Shown: positions 13,641-25,875 of the stretch, piece after piece | How positions within the stretch are numbered: position 1 is the first letter of the stretch | How the letters are laid out: each line of letters starts with the position of its first letter | Source: Diprion similis | Taxonomy: Eukaryota > Arthropoda > Insecta > Hymenoptera > Diprionidae | Length of the DNA stretch: 64,000 nucleotides | NCBI RefSeq assembly: GCF_021155765.1 | Contig: NC_060108.1 | Location: 13,603,025-13,667,024 of the forward strand | Reading direction: 5' to 3' | Notes under the pieces: model-generated | What the model saw: only the letters and a program-made list of their open reading frames with translations | Databases searched by the model: none | What the model was told of the DNA's origin: nothing | Program-made: the position numbers and the translations under genes

Positions 13641-16440
13641 TTTTAACCTCAAGGCTTATAATATCAGTCATACGAATAAAACAGATTATTCTTTCCAATG
13701 AGCTGATAAACTTTTGTAGATATCAGGCTGATTAGAAAAAATTGGTGAAATACGATCTTTACTTTTGTAAATCATGTGAAATGTAGGTAATACGTGCCGA
13801 GTCGAGACAAAATGAAAAATAGCAAAATGAAAATATACCTGTTTTAACCAGGAAATATACCTGCATTGATAATACTCACACGAAACTATAGCATGTAAAA
13901 AGTTTTAACTGTCAAATCAGCAATCCCATGAACATATCAAAAGCCAAACTGTACCAATATATCTGCCGGAAATATAAAATCTCTGTACACGATACCACAA
14001 GCATATACCTTTGTTGTGGATACCAAAGTAGAAGTAAAAGAATAGAGAAGAAAAAAGAAGAGAGAAAAGTACTATTGTAGTTTATTTTCGTAATTCCGGG
14101 AAAGAAAAGAGCATCTAACTCAGTTGAGAAAGTGAGCAAGTGATAGTGACTTTCTGAGTAAATAACAAAGTCATAGAAAGTTGCAAGAGGACAAGCCAAA
14201 GAGTCTGCAGTGGCACGCTTCACGGTTGAAACGTAATCGAGCGACATTTCGCAAATTTTCAGTGCTTCGTCGAGGTTCGTAAGCGACCATTTTCACGATG
14301 TACACGGTCCTGCGGCTCCTTCGAGATCGTAGGTAAGTGTGTGCGCAGGTCACCGTTTAAACTTTGAAATAACGAGCTACAGAACGCGAACCGTACTTGA
14401 GCAGGTAACTAAAACAGAACCGTGCGCAATGCCGTTGAGTTTAACAGTCACGAGGTCAACAGCTTCGTGTTTATTGAACCCCTAAATGTAAATGGACCTT
14501 ATTAGAGGATGTCCAGCGTTGAATCGCCCTCCGCGAAACATGGAGGGCATTAGTTTAGGGCGCGCCACGTTGTTTCCGACCTTAGTTTAAATTCAATTCA
14601 CTCCGAAATGTCTCCCACTTTACATTCCATTATATGCTGCTTCTCCGTTCATTCTCAATTAAATGATTTTTTTTTTTCCTCTTTACGAAAAGAAAAGCGA
14701 AGAAAATTGAGGCACTTGTCGAGTGATCTAAAGTTTCAAAGTCTTTCAGAGTGTTCTACAAGTTTTTTAATTTTTTTTTTTAATTTTTTTTTCTTTGCGG
14801 ACTCGAACGCCTTATTTGATTGTGAAGAGAAAACCGAACTATAACATTGGGTTAATAAGAAGAGAAAATATGACAATTCAATCAATTTAGAATCTTCGTG
14901 AAAATGAAATTTCAATCTCCAAACGTTTCTAAATATTCTTAAACACGATGCCGATTACTGTGAAAAAGAAAAAATAACAATCTTGCAGAATAAGAAACAT
15001 CTTGACATCAATTTATTCTAATTATCATTATTGTTCCCAATCGAACCTCGCAGACCCGTTGGTACCTCACGATGTTGCGGGTACCCGCCGCATGGCGGCG
15101 CGCTGTGCGCAAACGGGATCGAGCGGGCGCACGCGCGCGCGCGATTCACTTAGAATCGAGCGCTCGAGTAGGTAGAACGTAAATCTCCTTATTTTGTTCG
15201 CCCGTGCAATTACCGCATTCTTCCCGCGCTCGGTCGGGTGTCGAGTTCTTTCCATCTCACGTAGTTTTAAGAAGCGCGTTTTAAGGGTTGGTTATGGGAA
15301 CGGGGTCCACCCCATGGTGACCTGAGGTCTCCGTTCCTAGGGGAGCGTCGACGCGACGACACACTTGTCGCCTGAGCACAATAGCGTTGGTTCACCGAAA
15401 AATCGAGACCGCTGTTTGGACTTGGCAGGGTAGATTAAGATTGTTGAATGATCGTTCAATTTAGATTAATTTGTTTAATAAGGAACGTGCCAGTCAATTT
15501 ATTACTTTGTAGTCTGGTGAACTGATTTTTGTTGAATAAATATAGGACTTGCTTCGGCTTTTCCCTCTAAACCGTGAGGATTTTTGTGCCGAAGTAAGCG
15601 CTCTTTTATCTCTCGCGAAATTTTGGATTTTATTTATTCACTCTCCCACTCATTCATCCCATCCCGATTAGCTTTGGAATCGAACTCTAGACAAGTAACC
15701 AAACAATTATAATTATGATTATATTATTTTTCCCTGAGTACATATTGTCATATTAAATTATAACATTCTTCGTTAACCAAATATCACAGGCGGTAGGACG
15801 AATCTAAGTGTGAAAATCTGCCTGAGGGTGATAATAATAACAATAATGACTGTATGGCTGTAAATCAACGGCGTTTAATGATTTAACGAAAGCGTATAGA
15901 TATAGATACGGGTCGTATCGAACGGAGGTGTAAAATATTCGACACGAGAAGTGAGGGGGCGGCCTGTCGACTGGCTAATTGTAAGCTGGGCTGTGCCGCG
16001 TGTGCGATGGAAAGGGGCCATAAAACGCGATGAATAATAATTATTGGACATGGTAATGAAAATTATAGCCTGGGATGTTTATTTATCGAGTACTTGGGAA
16101 AACTGTGCAACGCGCCTCCGGGGGCTGCTTGCACAGTTGTGCGGGTAACAAAATGGGGATGAAGAATTAATTGCCTGCGCCGATCACACGACGTTCGCAG
16201 AGTTCATAAGGGTGGAGCTGTGGAAGATCTGGGTGAAAGATTGCCGATCCTCTCGAAAAACGACCCTTGAATCATGCCGTTAGAAACGAGCTAAGCCTCG
16301 CTTCTAAAAAAGAAACCGTTGCTTTTTACACTTTATTTTTATCATACAACTTTCGACGAGTAAGCGTTTTGGAAATTATTTTAAGGTGAAGTGGGGTTTT
16401 TGATCGAATACTTTTCTAATGTATACCGGTAACTGTACTG

Positions 16441-16484
16441 ACTTATATTACTGACTGTACATTATACAGTCTAGTAATATAAGT
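16441..16484. repeat. AT-rich palindromic hairpin
   Basis: The arm 16441-16459 is the reverse complement of 16465-16484 apart from one bulged base, with a loop of about 5 nt. The stem is 12 + 7 bp. It is intergenic and no gene uses it visibly. Confidence 0.8.
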
Positions 16485-18068
16485 AATTTAAGCAAAGTAA
16501 CGTGAAGCAAAATAATATTGAAGGCGTAAAGAAAAGAGAAAAGGCGCAAAGAACAGGGAAAATTACTTTTCGGCAAAATAACTTTATGTAAAAGATATTT
16601 CCTAACAGTATTTGTATCTCTGAAAAATAATACAATAAAAATATTAAAATTTCATGGTAATGAGACTCTGAAACCAAGCCAAGAGACAGAAAATTCGGGA
16701 GAAACGAAAGGTAGACATGAAAGAGAAAATATTATAAAAAAAAACCGTCTTTAATAGAAGTAATAAAAAAAGAAGATCAGGCAACATTCGACTAAACGAT
16801 AGACCTCCAGGTAAATATATACAACATTAACATGGCTGACTGAGAATGGACCTTCAGTAGGACTCTCTTTGTGTGTTCTCTCGTGCGTTTGCTTGCGAGA
16901 ATCTTCTTGGCTGTATAGTGGATTGTTTCCCAAGTGACCAGACTGATCCCAAGTCAGTAGTACTCGTGAGCTCATCTTGGGGTCAACCCCGTTACTTGGT
17001 TCCAGAAATTTACCAGTTTCTGAAACAGACAAAGTGTCCCTCTGCGACCTCCTCCTCCCTTTTCCAGGCCTTTGTCCGCGAAGTGTTCACGTACTATAAA
17101 GAATACCGTTCAACCTGCCAAGTAGAAGAAAAAAAAGGCTCGCAATCAGTTAAAACCAAATCCGAGATAAAAAATTTTCTAGTCTTGTGCGTGCATACAA
17201 AATTTGCACCTAGCTGCACCGGATGCGCTGATGAATAAGGTCAATTTGCTAATCCAATGTCGGAGGTTTACTGCAGGCCACAATAACTTCGCTAACTGCA
17301 TTTAGGTGGCGGGATCTAGTCGACAGTCCGAAGCGTTCGCTGACCATCTTTGATCAGTATTGAATGGTCTAGCAACAGTCCCAATCACTGATTGAACTGC
17401 AAGCCTGTTCATCGAGCGTGCATCAATTTATCTAGGAGTAGTATTTTGAAGGGTCAGGCGTCGTGGGGATCAGCTAATGCAGGGATTAATCGGTGAATGA
17501 TAGAGTGTATTCGAGTGATTGATCGCTGATCAACTCCAGTAGGGTTTGTCTGAGGTGCAGTCTAGCTGCAGTCATGCGGTGATCAAAATTCAGGCAGGGA
17601 CTCATGCACACCGCAAACTGAACTACTGCACCTCGTAGGGAGCCAATAGCCTGGGTTTGCATACCGGGCAACACAACGGTGATGTGTGTCCGGGGTGTGG
17701 AGAATATCGCTCGATGCCGTTACGGTTCGACGTATCGTTGGAACGGGTCAACGCGTTGACACGGTACGTCCATTACCTCGTCAAACATCGTCCGTCGACG
17801 ACAGATCGACTGACCGCCAACTTGCCAACAATCCAGTCATGCAGGCAAACTCTCCTGCCGCATCGGATGTGAGGAGAGGTCCATGGATAATATGTGTCCT
17901 ATGGCCACATAGTGCGGAACCATACCTCGTCAATTATCCGAAACTATCGGGCATACATATCTTCGGAAACGATTCATCGACCCGTCGCGTCGCTAAGCTC
18001 CGCCTAATTGACGACTTTGCGATTTTTGCAAAGAACGGCTTTGTGACTTAAGCCTCTGATCTGGAGTC

Positions 18069-18332
18069 ATGATGAATTCCATGAACCTCTTGTTGTGGGT
18101 GCTACTTTATATCTATTCGTCCTCAATCGCAACACGCGAGCTATTCGTCGAGCCACTTACTTGCAGCTTTTCAGCTTCTGAATTCTACTGGATTTTCTAT
18201 CCCTATAAATGGTCGTTTTTAGAATACAAAGAAAAGTGTCCCGGACACTCAACTCAAGACTTACTCTATCATGATTCTTTGAGGAATTTACTTCATTCGA
18301 CCTACCGAATGTTTATATGCATCCTCAGCTAG
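18069..18332 (+). CDS. uncharacterised small ORF with signal-peptide-like N-terminus
   Basis: This 87-codon ORF opens with a hydrophobic stretch after a short polar start (LLLWVLLYIYSSS), followed by Ala-Thr-Arg, as in a secretory signal peptide. The remainder holds three Cys and several aromatic residues but no family motif that I recognise. No poly(A) signal or splice structure supports it, and a hydrophobic ORF start is common by chance in AT-rich DNA. I list it only as a candidate. Confidence 0.12.
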   Translation: MMNSMNLLLWVLLYIYSSSIATRELFVEPLTCSFSASEFYWIFYPYKWSFLEYKEKCPGHSTQDLLYHDSLRNLLHSTYRMFICILS

Positions 18333-20178
18333 CCAATTACCAGAGTTCAATGTTTGACAGAATCAAGCACCGCGATAAAAACATCCAGCACCTCAGATGT
18401 TTCCATCCATCAGTAGTCTTTCCAGATATCTTTCTCACCTTGGAACAATGGGCAAACTTGTAGATAATCATCGAGGCTCACAACGGGACATCACAATTGG
18501 AAATAAATCCGCGTCCCCGATGTGTGAATTCGAGCGGAATGAGCGACAAGACGACCGTTCCGAAAAACTCGCCACTTTTGCCGCGAATGAACAGCAGAGA
18601 CAAGAATTCTCTTAAGCTAGACGGTCCGACCTGCACATACCCATACCCATAACTAAATCTATCTATCTCCGAAGAACAATTTGCAGAAACAATGGAACAC
18701 GGAGCAAGGATATGAGGGGTTCCTAGTTATGCGTACCATTGCGCAAGATCCAGGGCAGTGTAGGTATATACATACCTATACATACGTGTATTTATGTACT
18801 CGATTCCGCAAATTCTGTACGAGCCTCAACGGTGGTTGGAATAATTAATTACTTAAGCCCGGATTAATAGAATGGAGTGATAGCTTATGATGCAAAGACA
18901 AACAGAACTGTGCGGCGGACACGTCGAATCGTTCGGTTGTCAGCGTCTCCTGATATTGGCCGTGTTTTTTATCCGCCATTCGATTTTTACCGGGGGATGA
19001 AAGGACACGTTACTGTATCGGGAGAATGGAGCGTGACGTCTTTCACCGGAAACGCGCAACGCGTGTTTTTGCCCCCGCTGGAATGCTTCGAAGCGTCTCG
19101 CAGGCCATCCATTCCAGCTCGTGGATTCCTCGGGGAAGCATCTCGAAGAAGAAGGATTCGGATTTTCTTTCCTCCCGTTAAAACTTCCCTAATTCTTTCA
19201 GCAGCCTCTCTTCTGTCGCTACATAGTCGCCGAAGTTGAATCGAGTTAGCCGAACGATACGGGACGCTCTTCGTCCATTATTAAGTTGAAAAGGGGCGCT
19301 GGCTCGTTCCGGTCAAAACACGCACCGGCGAACCGAAGCCCGTGGCGCTTCTACCCCTGCAGGGTCACCTTTAAGGGTAGCGAAAGAAATTGAGAATAGG
19401 AAAAACTCACCGAACATTGTAACAACGACGTTCAGTGGTCGGCAGGGTTCTGCTCTCACCGTTTTACCCTCTTTCAGTCAAGATTCGGTGATTTACTTGC
19501 ATGATACTGTACGTTATTTCTTCTTACGCTCTGACAACGTCAAAGCAAAAGCGAATAAACAGCTTCCACTTCTCCGAGGAACCTGACAACCCCTGCGTTT
19601 TTGCTTTGCAAAAACACGTAATCGATCATGACAGCGATTTGAGAACGTCCTTTTTCCCAAAGGCAACTATAACACACAGTGTGAAATACGATGAAACTAA
19701 GATTGAAGCTTAAAGCGTTGCGAGTTTGAGGGTTTCTTGGCAAGGGTAGAATCCCCCGTACAGCCGGTTAACAGCAATATGGTAAACATTCACGTCTCGG
19801 GTTTGGCGTTGATTTACAATTTAAAAGGACTGCACCCGCAAGAGTCGCGTTGATTTTATTTGGAACGAAGTTAATCCGAAATCCCATTTGAATGTCTCCT
19901 AAAGTCTACCGGTAGACTGGAGAGATGGTTAATCTTAATCGATCCGACTTCCTATCAGATCGTTACACTCCCCCAGCCTAGCCGTTCCTCTCGCTCTCCT
20001 TATTCACCCCCTCCACCGAAATCTTAAGTATAAGGTAAAGTAGGTGCACAGACACACGCGCGAAAACTCGAACACAGACCGCAAAGGTGTGAGCGGTGCT
20101 CTTTCCATCTCTCCGGCTGTGGCTCGACGCTGTCGTTTCCCATTTCGGTTAAATCTCGAAGTTAGTTTTAAGGCTGGG

Positions 20179-20202
20179 CGTCGTCGTCGTCGTCGTCGTC
20201 GT
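20179..20202. repeat. (CGT)n microsatellite
   Basis: About eight units lie some 350 bp before the CFAP96 start codon. Together with the CAT-rich run at about 20264-20305 it creates long spurious ORFs on both strands. Confidence 0.85.
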
Positions 20203-20553
20203 TCCTTCTGCTCGCGTCTTATCTTAATAGCCGATTCGGCAATCGAAAGTTTAGACGCTACTATCGTCGTCATCATCATCGTTCTCATCAGCATTATCGT
20301 CATCGCTTCTCCCTGAATCACCGCCTGCCATTTATCCGAGTGGAAAAGTCAGGACGAACCCCGTGGATGCTTCTATTCTCTTCAGCTCGTACTACAAGTC
20401 TTCTTCACCTTTTGATACATCGCTTCACGGCCGTTATCGCCCACGCCTTCCATTGTTCCTCGCAAACAAACATGGACGCCGAAATATCGGTTGCGGAGAA
20501 ACACCGCTGCTTCTACGTTATTTCATCACGGAACGTAGTTACAAATTTCAGTT

Positions 20554-22058
20554 ATGACGGTCGGCAGGAAGTATGGAAAGATCGATCTCGATCGCGTCGG
20601 TAAGTAATTCGTTTGAAAAAAATCGTCTTAAAGTAAGCTTAAACTCGAGAAGGTAACCAAAATATAAATAACCAAATAACCAAAGAGTAAACATTTTGAT
20701 CAGTCAGAAAAATCGATTCCAATTCATCATGTCTTCATGATACATGAATAATTACTAAGAGAACAGAAGAATTTGATAAAACGACGCGAGCTTCATATTT
20801 TCAAACTTTATTTCAACGTTTTCGATTTATTCCCGAATGGAAATTAATAGGATTTGAGCAAGGATTTCTCATCGCTACAAACGACGAATAGAACTTTTTC
20901 GAACCTTTTTCACAATTTTCACGAACGGGCAGCTTTTTTAAACGGGGTTGCAGCGATACCCTGACACTGACAGCGTATTTTCTACGAACAAGGATTCTTC
21001 GATGACGCGGTGTCTGGACCGTTCGACAAGTATGGGAAACCAGCTAGGCTGCGAGACGACATGGCAACGGGTGGACAGATTCGTCCAGGGCCCCGGATTG
21101 AGCTGTTTGAAAAAAAGTTCGAGCGTCTTTTCACGGGTGAAGCGTTGTCCGAGAGGTGGAGGGAGGAGAGCAGAAAGAGGGTATAAAAATTGGGGAAGGC
21201 GAGGTGAGTTTTCATTGCTCGGCTTTTCATTGTACGCCGCTTTCCACGTGTGTACGCAGCTCTTGGAGCGTAAGAAAAACGTCGGTCCTCGAGAGTTCCA
21301 GACCGGAGGTCCTGCGAAGAAGCATTCAACTCCGAATGATTTCTACGGTTGTTTCTCGAACCCGGCTGATTCCCTCGATCACGCACCCTCGATCAAACCA
21401 AAGAAGAAGGAGAGCGACGCCCTGCCAAACTGCAAAATAAAACCGAATCCCCTAGGCGGTCCTGGATACGCTAATATCTGCCTCAGCCCCTATCCGAAAC
21501 ACGAAACTGATCCTTACGATAGCAAAAAGGTCACGAAAGGTAAACTAGGCGGCCACCATTCGAGTGGAACGCTAGATATATTCCAGGATGACCAGTTTAC
21601 GTCAGAAAACACGCAAGCTTGACAGCTCGATTTCAGACGCAAATTTTTTTTCGTTGTTTTCTTTTTATCCCGCAGAACGCGAAGCTCGATTTCTGACGAC
21701 CAGCGTTCCGCAGCCGTACTTTCCGCCGAATCCGTACAAGACGACATCCTTTGGTCCGATGTACGTGGCTCCAACTGTTTCTCGATCTCCGGTGATCGGA
21801 CCGGGTCACATCTACGTTCCAGGGCCGAAGAAGATCGGGGGCTGCAAGGCTGGATGCTTTGATAAATTTCCACCCTACGAAAGCTCCCCTTACAATATCA
21901 AGAAGGAACGTGCCAGTCCGCAGGGTAGATGGCTGGGCGGCTATCCTCCGGAGCGTGAAAAATATACGAGAAGTATAATCGATTACGGTACAAGGATATC
22001 GTGCAACGCGAACAACTACCCGGAGTACAGGGAACGGGTCTACCCTCTCAAGTATTGA
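20554..22058 (+). CDS. CFAP96: CFAP96 (C4orf47-like) cilia- and flagella-associated protein, complete, four exons
   Basis: Exons are 20554-20599, 20993-21180, 21260-21539 and 21676-22058. All introns are GT-AG and the phases agree (1, 0, 1), giving 298 residues, close to the roughly 309 of the human protein. The start ATG at 20554 follows an in-frame stop. Diagnostic stretches are the N-terminal KIDLDRVGFFDDA joined across intron 1, a PGPRIELFEKKFERLF block, the YANICLSPYPKHETDPYD block in exon 3, and FPPNPYKT and GGCKAGCFDKFPPY in exon 4. These follow the order of the vertebrate CFAP96/C4orf47 family, which is linked to cilia and centrosomes. In an insect the likely site is the sperm axoneme or basal body. 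The least certain splice sites are the weak donor GTATAA at 21181 and the acceptor ending at 20992. Alternative first exons are possible. Confidence 0.85.
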
Positions 22059-22289
22059 ATATTGGGATATAGAAGTCGAGATGTTACTCTTTTCGCGCGG
22101 ATTTACCTTGTTTTTGCTGACTGTGAAATATACTTACTTTGCGAAAATTGACTAGGAAACATAGATTATATTCTCCGACTGTTCGTTTTCCGCGTGCGTA
22201 TATGATCGTTATCGTGAAACAGGAAAACTAAGGGGAGAAAGAAAAAGCGAAGTGAGAAGGTATAATTAATTTCGTCAAGGAAACTGCTA

Positions 22290-23220
22290 CGCAGAAAAAT
22301 GGGATGATTTCCAAGAGCCACGTTCACCCCTCAGGCCGGGAACCGGATCCGCAGCTTCCATAAACAGTGCCTGGTCGGGATACCAACGAAAGACTACAAC
22401 GGTACCCCTGAAAAATTCGTCCCTGTACGAAATCACCGAAAATTCACGGTTACCTTCACGTGATATATTCCCCCGCATTCTATGGGTTGCCATGGTGTTT
22501 TCTGACATTTATCATTCTGGGTAAACTCGGAAGTCGTTTGACGAACGCGTCTTCGAACAATGTCAACATGACACTAGTTTCGATGGCTAACAACAAGATT
22601 TCATCGTCCAACCTTCCATCGTACGAACTCCCTGGAATTTGAATATACGAGATGATTTGACTGACTGTAAAATCGTGACAGACATCCGAAACGTGAATTT
22701 CCACGGTAGTCTCTCGACGATATTCTTCACCCGGTATATCAAAGTGGTCGAATAACCTGATACAGCGAATCCGCAGTGCGGGGGGAATAAAATTCCGGAA
22801 AGAAGTGCGAACCGCTTCGGGGTTTCCATCTGTAGATACAAACCGACACATAGCCGTCGAGTGTACGAAGGCACTATCAAGTGATATACAAGGATTGAGA
22901 ATAGACCGGATGCTGGAGACTTGCATTCTAAAGAATATCGAATGCCGTCGAATCTCTGGCCATTCAGAGCCAGCTGGTTATTCTGACTGTGAGTAGGATG
23001 ACGCCGCACCGTGTCGGCCGTATCGTATGTCCAGGTTTCATCCGCATGGACAAAGGGCGAGGAATAGGACGAGAGAACGGTCCTAGCTCAGAGGGTGCGG
23101 GATGAATCGGTGTGCGAGACAGTCGACGAGTCTCCTTCGGTATACGAAGAAGGACGCGCATGGCTCCTGCAGGATCAATCCCCATTGAAGATGGCCGAAG
23201 CACTTAAGTCTCGACGGTGA
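22290..23220. other. unresolved ORF-dense patch downstream of CFAP96
   Basis: Several overlapping ORFs occur on both strands, including minus-strand ORFs of 148 codons (22480-22926) and 140 codons (22587-23009), and a plus-strand ORF of 60 codons (22460-22642). None matches a family I know, and the plus-strand frames that look protein-like are interrupted by stops. It could be a decayed gene, an unannotated exon cluster or simply GC-richer non-coding DNA. I do not choose a strand. Confidence 0.2.
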
Positions 23221-23268
23221 GATTCTCTCTTTTTCAGGATATGACAAACGTCTGGGACTCCCCGTTTC

Positions 23269-23289
23269 TCCCCCCCCCCCCCCTCCCCC
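23269..23289. repeat. poly-C tract
   Basis: A run of C with one interrupting T, in intergenic DNA. Confidence 0.85.
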
Positions 23290-25538
23290 TATACTCTCCT
23301 TCTCCCTCTATACTCGGCGCTGACGGGTTCGGGGATGCGGGTCAATTTTCAAAATTGGACGCAGTTATGCAGAAGCAAACCCGATGGTACCTTATACCGG
23401 ATCAGCTGCTCTGCGTATCTCTTCTTCACCAGCTGGACCCCGAGATAATTCTAGTCTAGCTCTTTTTCCCTGGGATATCTTTATGGAAAATTGGTTGGCG
23501 GAAAATCGATACTTGTTATCAATTTTATTTTGAGAAACTCGTTCGTTGAGTACCTACTTACCGGATTGTCATATTGGTCGTAAGTTATTTTTTAAAATAC
23601 AGAAATAAAAAATGTTGGAACCACAAACAGGAGCTTCGATATCGATGCTTCGTTTCAAATCGCTTTGGGATGGTTAAAGGTCTTGTAGATTCGTTCGGTT
23701 TTACTCTAGGATTAGTTATTTTATTTAGAAGACTATTTTCTACTAATTCAATGAAGCAGATTTTCTTTTTTACAAGTAGATATTCAACGATGGAAAAATG
23801 ATAACTAAGAAAATATTGTTTCAGGGATTTGGTAGAAAATAGTCTTTCTAAATAAAATGAGCCAACGTAAAGTGAAATTCGATAAATCTACAAGATTCTT
23901 AATCATTTTAAAGCATTAATATCTATAACACTTCTATATGTGAGTTCTTGATTACGAGATCGTCGCAGCTTACGAATACGATGGTTCAATAAATACTCAA
24001 TGTGCGACCATCTCGTAATAAAATTCGTCAATAGTAAGAAGTTTTAGTGAATCAACCCTCTTGAAGACTTCGTTTCGATTGCGTGCCTTTCTGGATAATC
24101 GGAAAGTGCCTAGTTTTCGGTACCCATCCGCCATTGAGTGATGCCTGGTACATGCGCGTACGGATCTTTTATTAAAAAAAAAAAAAAATCAAGCAAGCCG
24201 TAGAGCCGTTCACTTTACAAATGCTGAGTTCAAATAAGAAGCTATTTACGCTGCTGACGTTAGAAACCATGGCAGAAACCAAGGCCCCAAAGCGGCTGAT
24301 ATTACTCAGACAGCCATCTTCAGCATCACCTCAACTAAATTCGATGCCTTACTTACTTCCACTGCAAGAAATGTGCCAGTTGACCGAGGCCTAAGTTACG
24401 GGGGATATTTAAGGGTGGGAGAGGGTTGAAATCCGGGCGTGTCTCAGCCGAGGACGTGTCTCTCGAGGCTGTAGGCTCGGATTGTACAGACTCTATGGCT
24501 CAAGGGTCCAACCATAACTCACTGGATACACCGAGAGCCTGCAGACAACTGACGGTAATTCACAGGGTGTCTTATTCGAAAAATCAAACCTCCGGTAATC
24601 GGGGAAACTCGTAGTCGAATGGCGTGCAATCTGTTCAGCGAATGTACGAAGAGTATCGAATTGACGGTGTTTTGTTGCATCTTAGAAATTTTCTTTCTCA
24701 GCAGTTTAATTTTTTACCATCTTTTTCTCTTTCTCTCTCTCTCTCTATACGTTTCTATTTCACTGTATATGTGCGTTATGAGTATATCCAGGCGTCGTGG
24801 TTAAGCGTCCTTTATAATACAATAAATTTACGGTTCAGCAGCACTCGAACGTCAACAGCTGACACCTCAGCGCTTATGAATTACAATATACGACAAGAGG
24901 GGCATAATAGTTATGAATATCATTTGTCTTCGTCAAGCTTTTACACGGTCTGAAACAAAAAGTGTGGCTAAAAATATGCACGCTATATATACTCTATGTA
25001 TAGTAGATAGCAGAATATAATCGAGAGTAAAAACTAGGAAAAAAATTAAAAAAGAATAAACCGAAAACAAAATAAAGACAAATTACTCGCGTGCATTATG
25101 AACGAACTACTTGATACGTAACGTGAAGGGAAAATTTTATTTATTCTTTCCTGCAATAAATCTCAACGAAATAAAAATTCTTCCTTTCGCACGAGCTTGC
25201 AGCTCAGGGCTGATTTGCGTTGCGAGTTTACGGTTGAGCTACGCCGCTGCACTCCTAGTCACAAATCCGTAGTTTTCTTGTTCTAAAACTTTTCACCCCC
25301 TTGCCAGTTTACCGAGTGACGAATTCCACACCTGGTTTAATACAACCGTGCAATCGCGGAATCGCGATTTGCGTCTGAGCTTTCGTACGTTTTGAGCCAC
25401 GTCTGTGTTTTTTTCTTCCTTAATTCGTAAGCCCACAATATTTTTTTACAACAACACTGCATCTATATCTATAAAATATATTTTCCCTTTTTCTTACGTA
25501 TCCAATAGTTCAAGCTCGACTCATTATTGCGAATGCAA

Positions 25539-25588
25539 ATAACGAGCTGGAAACACTATATTCATTCGAATTTTCTCCAGCTCGTTAT
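25539..25588. repeat. perfect 13-bp inverted repeat with 24-nt loop
   Basis: ATAACGAGCTGGA at 25539-25551 is exactly complementary to TCCAGCTCGTTAT at 25576-25588. The flanks (GAATGCAA and TTGAATTGC) pair partly as well. It is intergenic. Confidence 0.8.
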
Positions 25589-25833
25589 AGTCATTGAATT
25601 GCGCGAAAATATTGAAGATCTTTAATACAATCAAGTACCCATACCTGCCGACTAATTACTGCCTCGGTAATTACCGCTGCACATTAATCACCAACAGCGA
25701 CGTCCTGGCAGTCAATATTACAGTCTCGTCGCATAAGAATTACTGTGCAAGACTCGCTTAAAAAAGTAAACTTACAAGTAGGATGAATAATAATCTCAGC
25801 TAAATGATTTTTTTTTCTCGATAAATTTCTCAT

Positions 25834-25875
25834 TCTTTCTCTCTCTTTCTAGAGAGAGAGAGAGAGAGAGAGAGA
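25834..25875. repeat. (CT)n followed by (AG)n, self-complementary
   Basis: A CT-rich run ends at TCTAGA and is followed by about twelve AG units, so the two halves can pair into a hairpin. Confidence 0.8.

Larger units (their letters stand above)
13641..20553. other. intergenic region between dpr and CFAP96
   Basis: No gene is recognised. Contents seen: a GC- and CpG-rich block at about 15060-15260 that could be a promoter or island, a weak hairpin near 15548-15600, a strong palindromic hairpin at 16441-16484, and an ORF at 18069-18332 that begins like a signal peptide. There are also CGT and CAT trinucleotide runs at 20179-20202 and about 20264-20305. The last few hundred bases should contain the CFAP96 promoter and 5' UTR. 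Confidence 0.6.

Noticed and set aside
16873..17238. 121-codon plus-strand ORF
   Set aside because: No family motif and no flanking gene structure. The antisense frame is also open, so this is likely chance.
20004..20321. Minus-strand ORF with poly-Arg
   Set aside because: Caused by the CGT and CAT trinucleotide repeats upstream of CFAP96.
20948..21259. 5' part of the 224-codon plus ORF starting at 20948
   Set aside because: Its first 104 codons are in the wrong frame for CFAP96 exon 2 and run through intron 2. Only the part from 21260 to 21539 is coding.
20982..21386. 134-codon minus-strand ORF
   Set aside because: Antisense shadow of CFAP96 exons 2 and 3.
22486..22499. RFX X-box-like sequence GTTGCCATGGTGTT near a ciliary gene
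   Set aside because: Only the first half matches the X-box consensus (the last four bases differ), and it lies downstream of CFAP96, not in its promoter.
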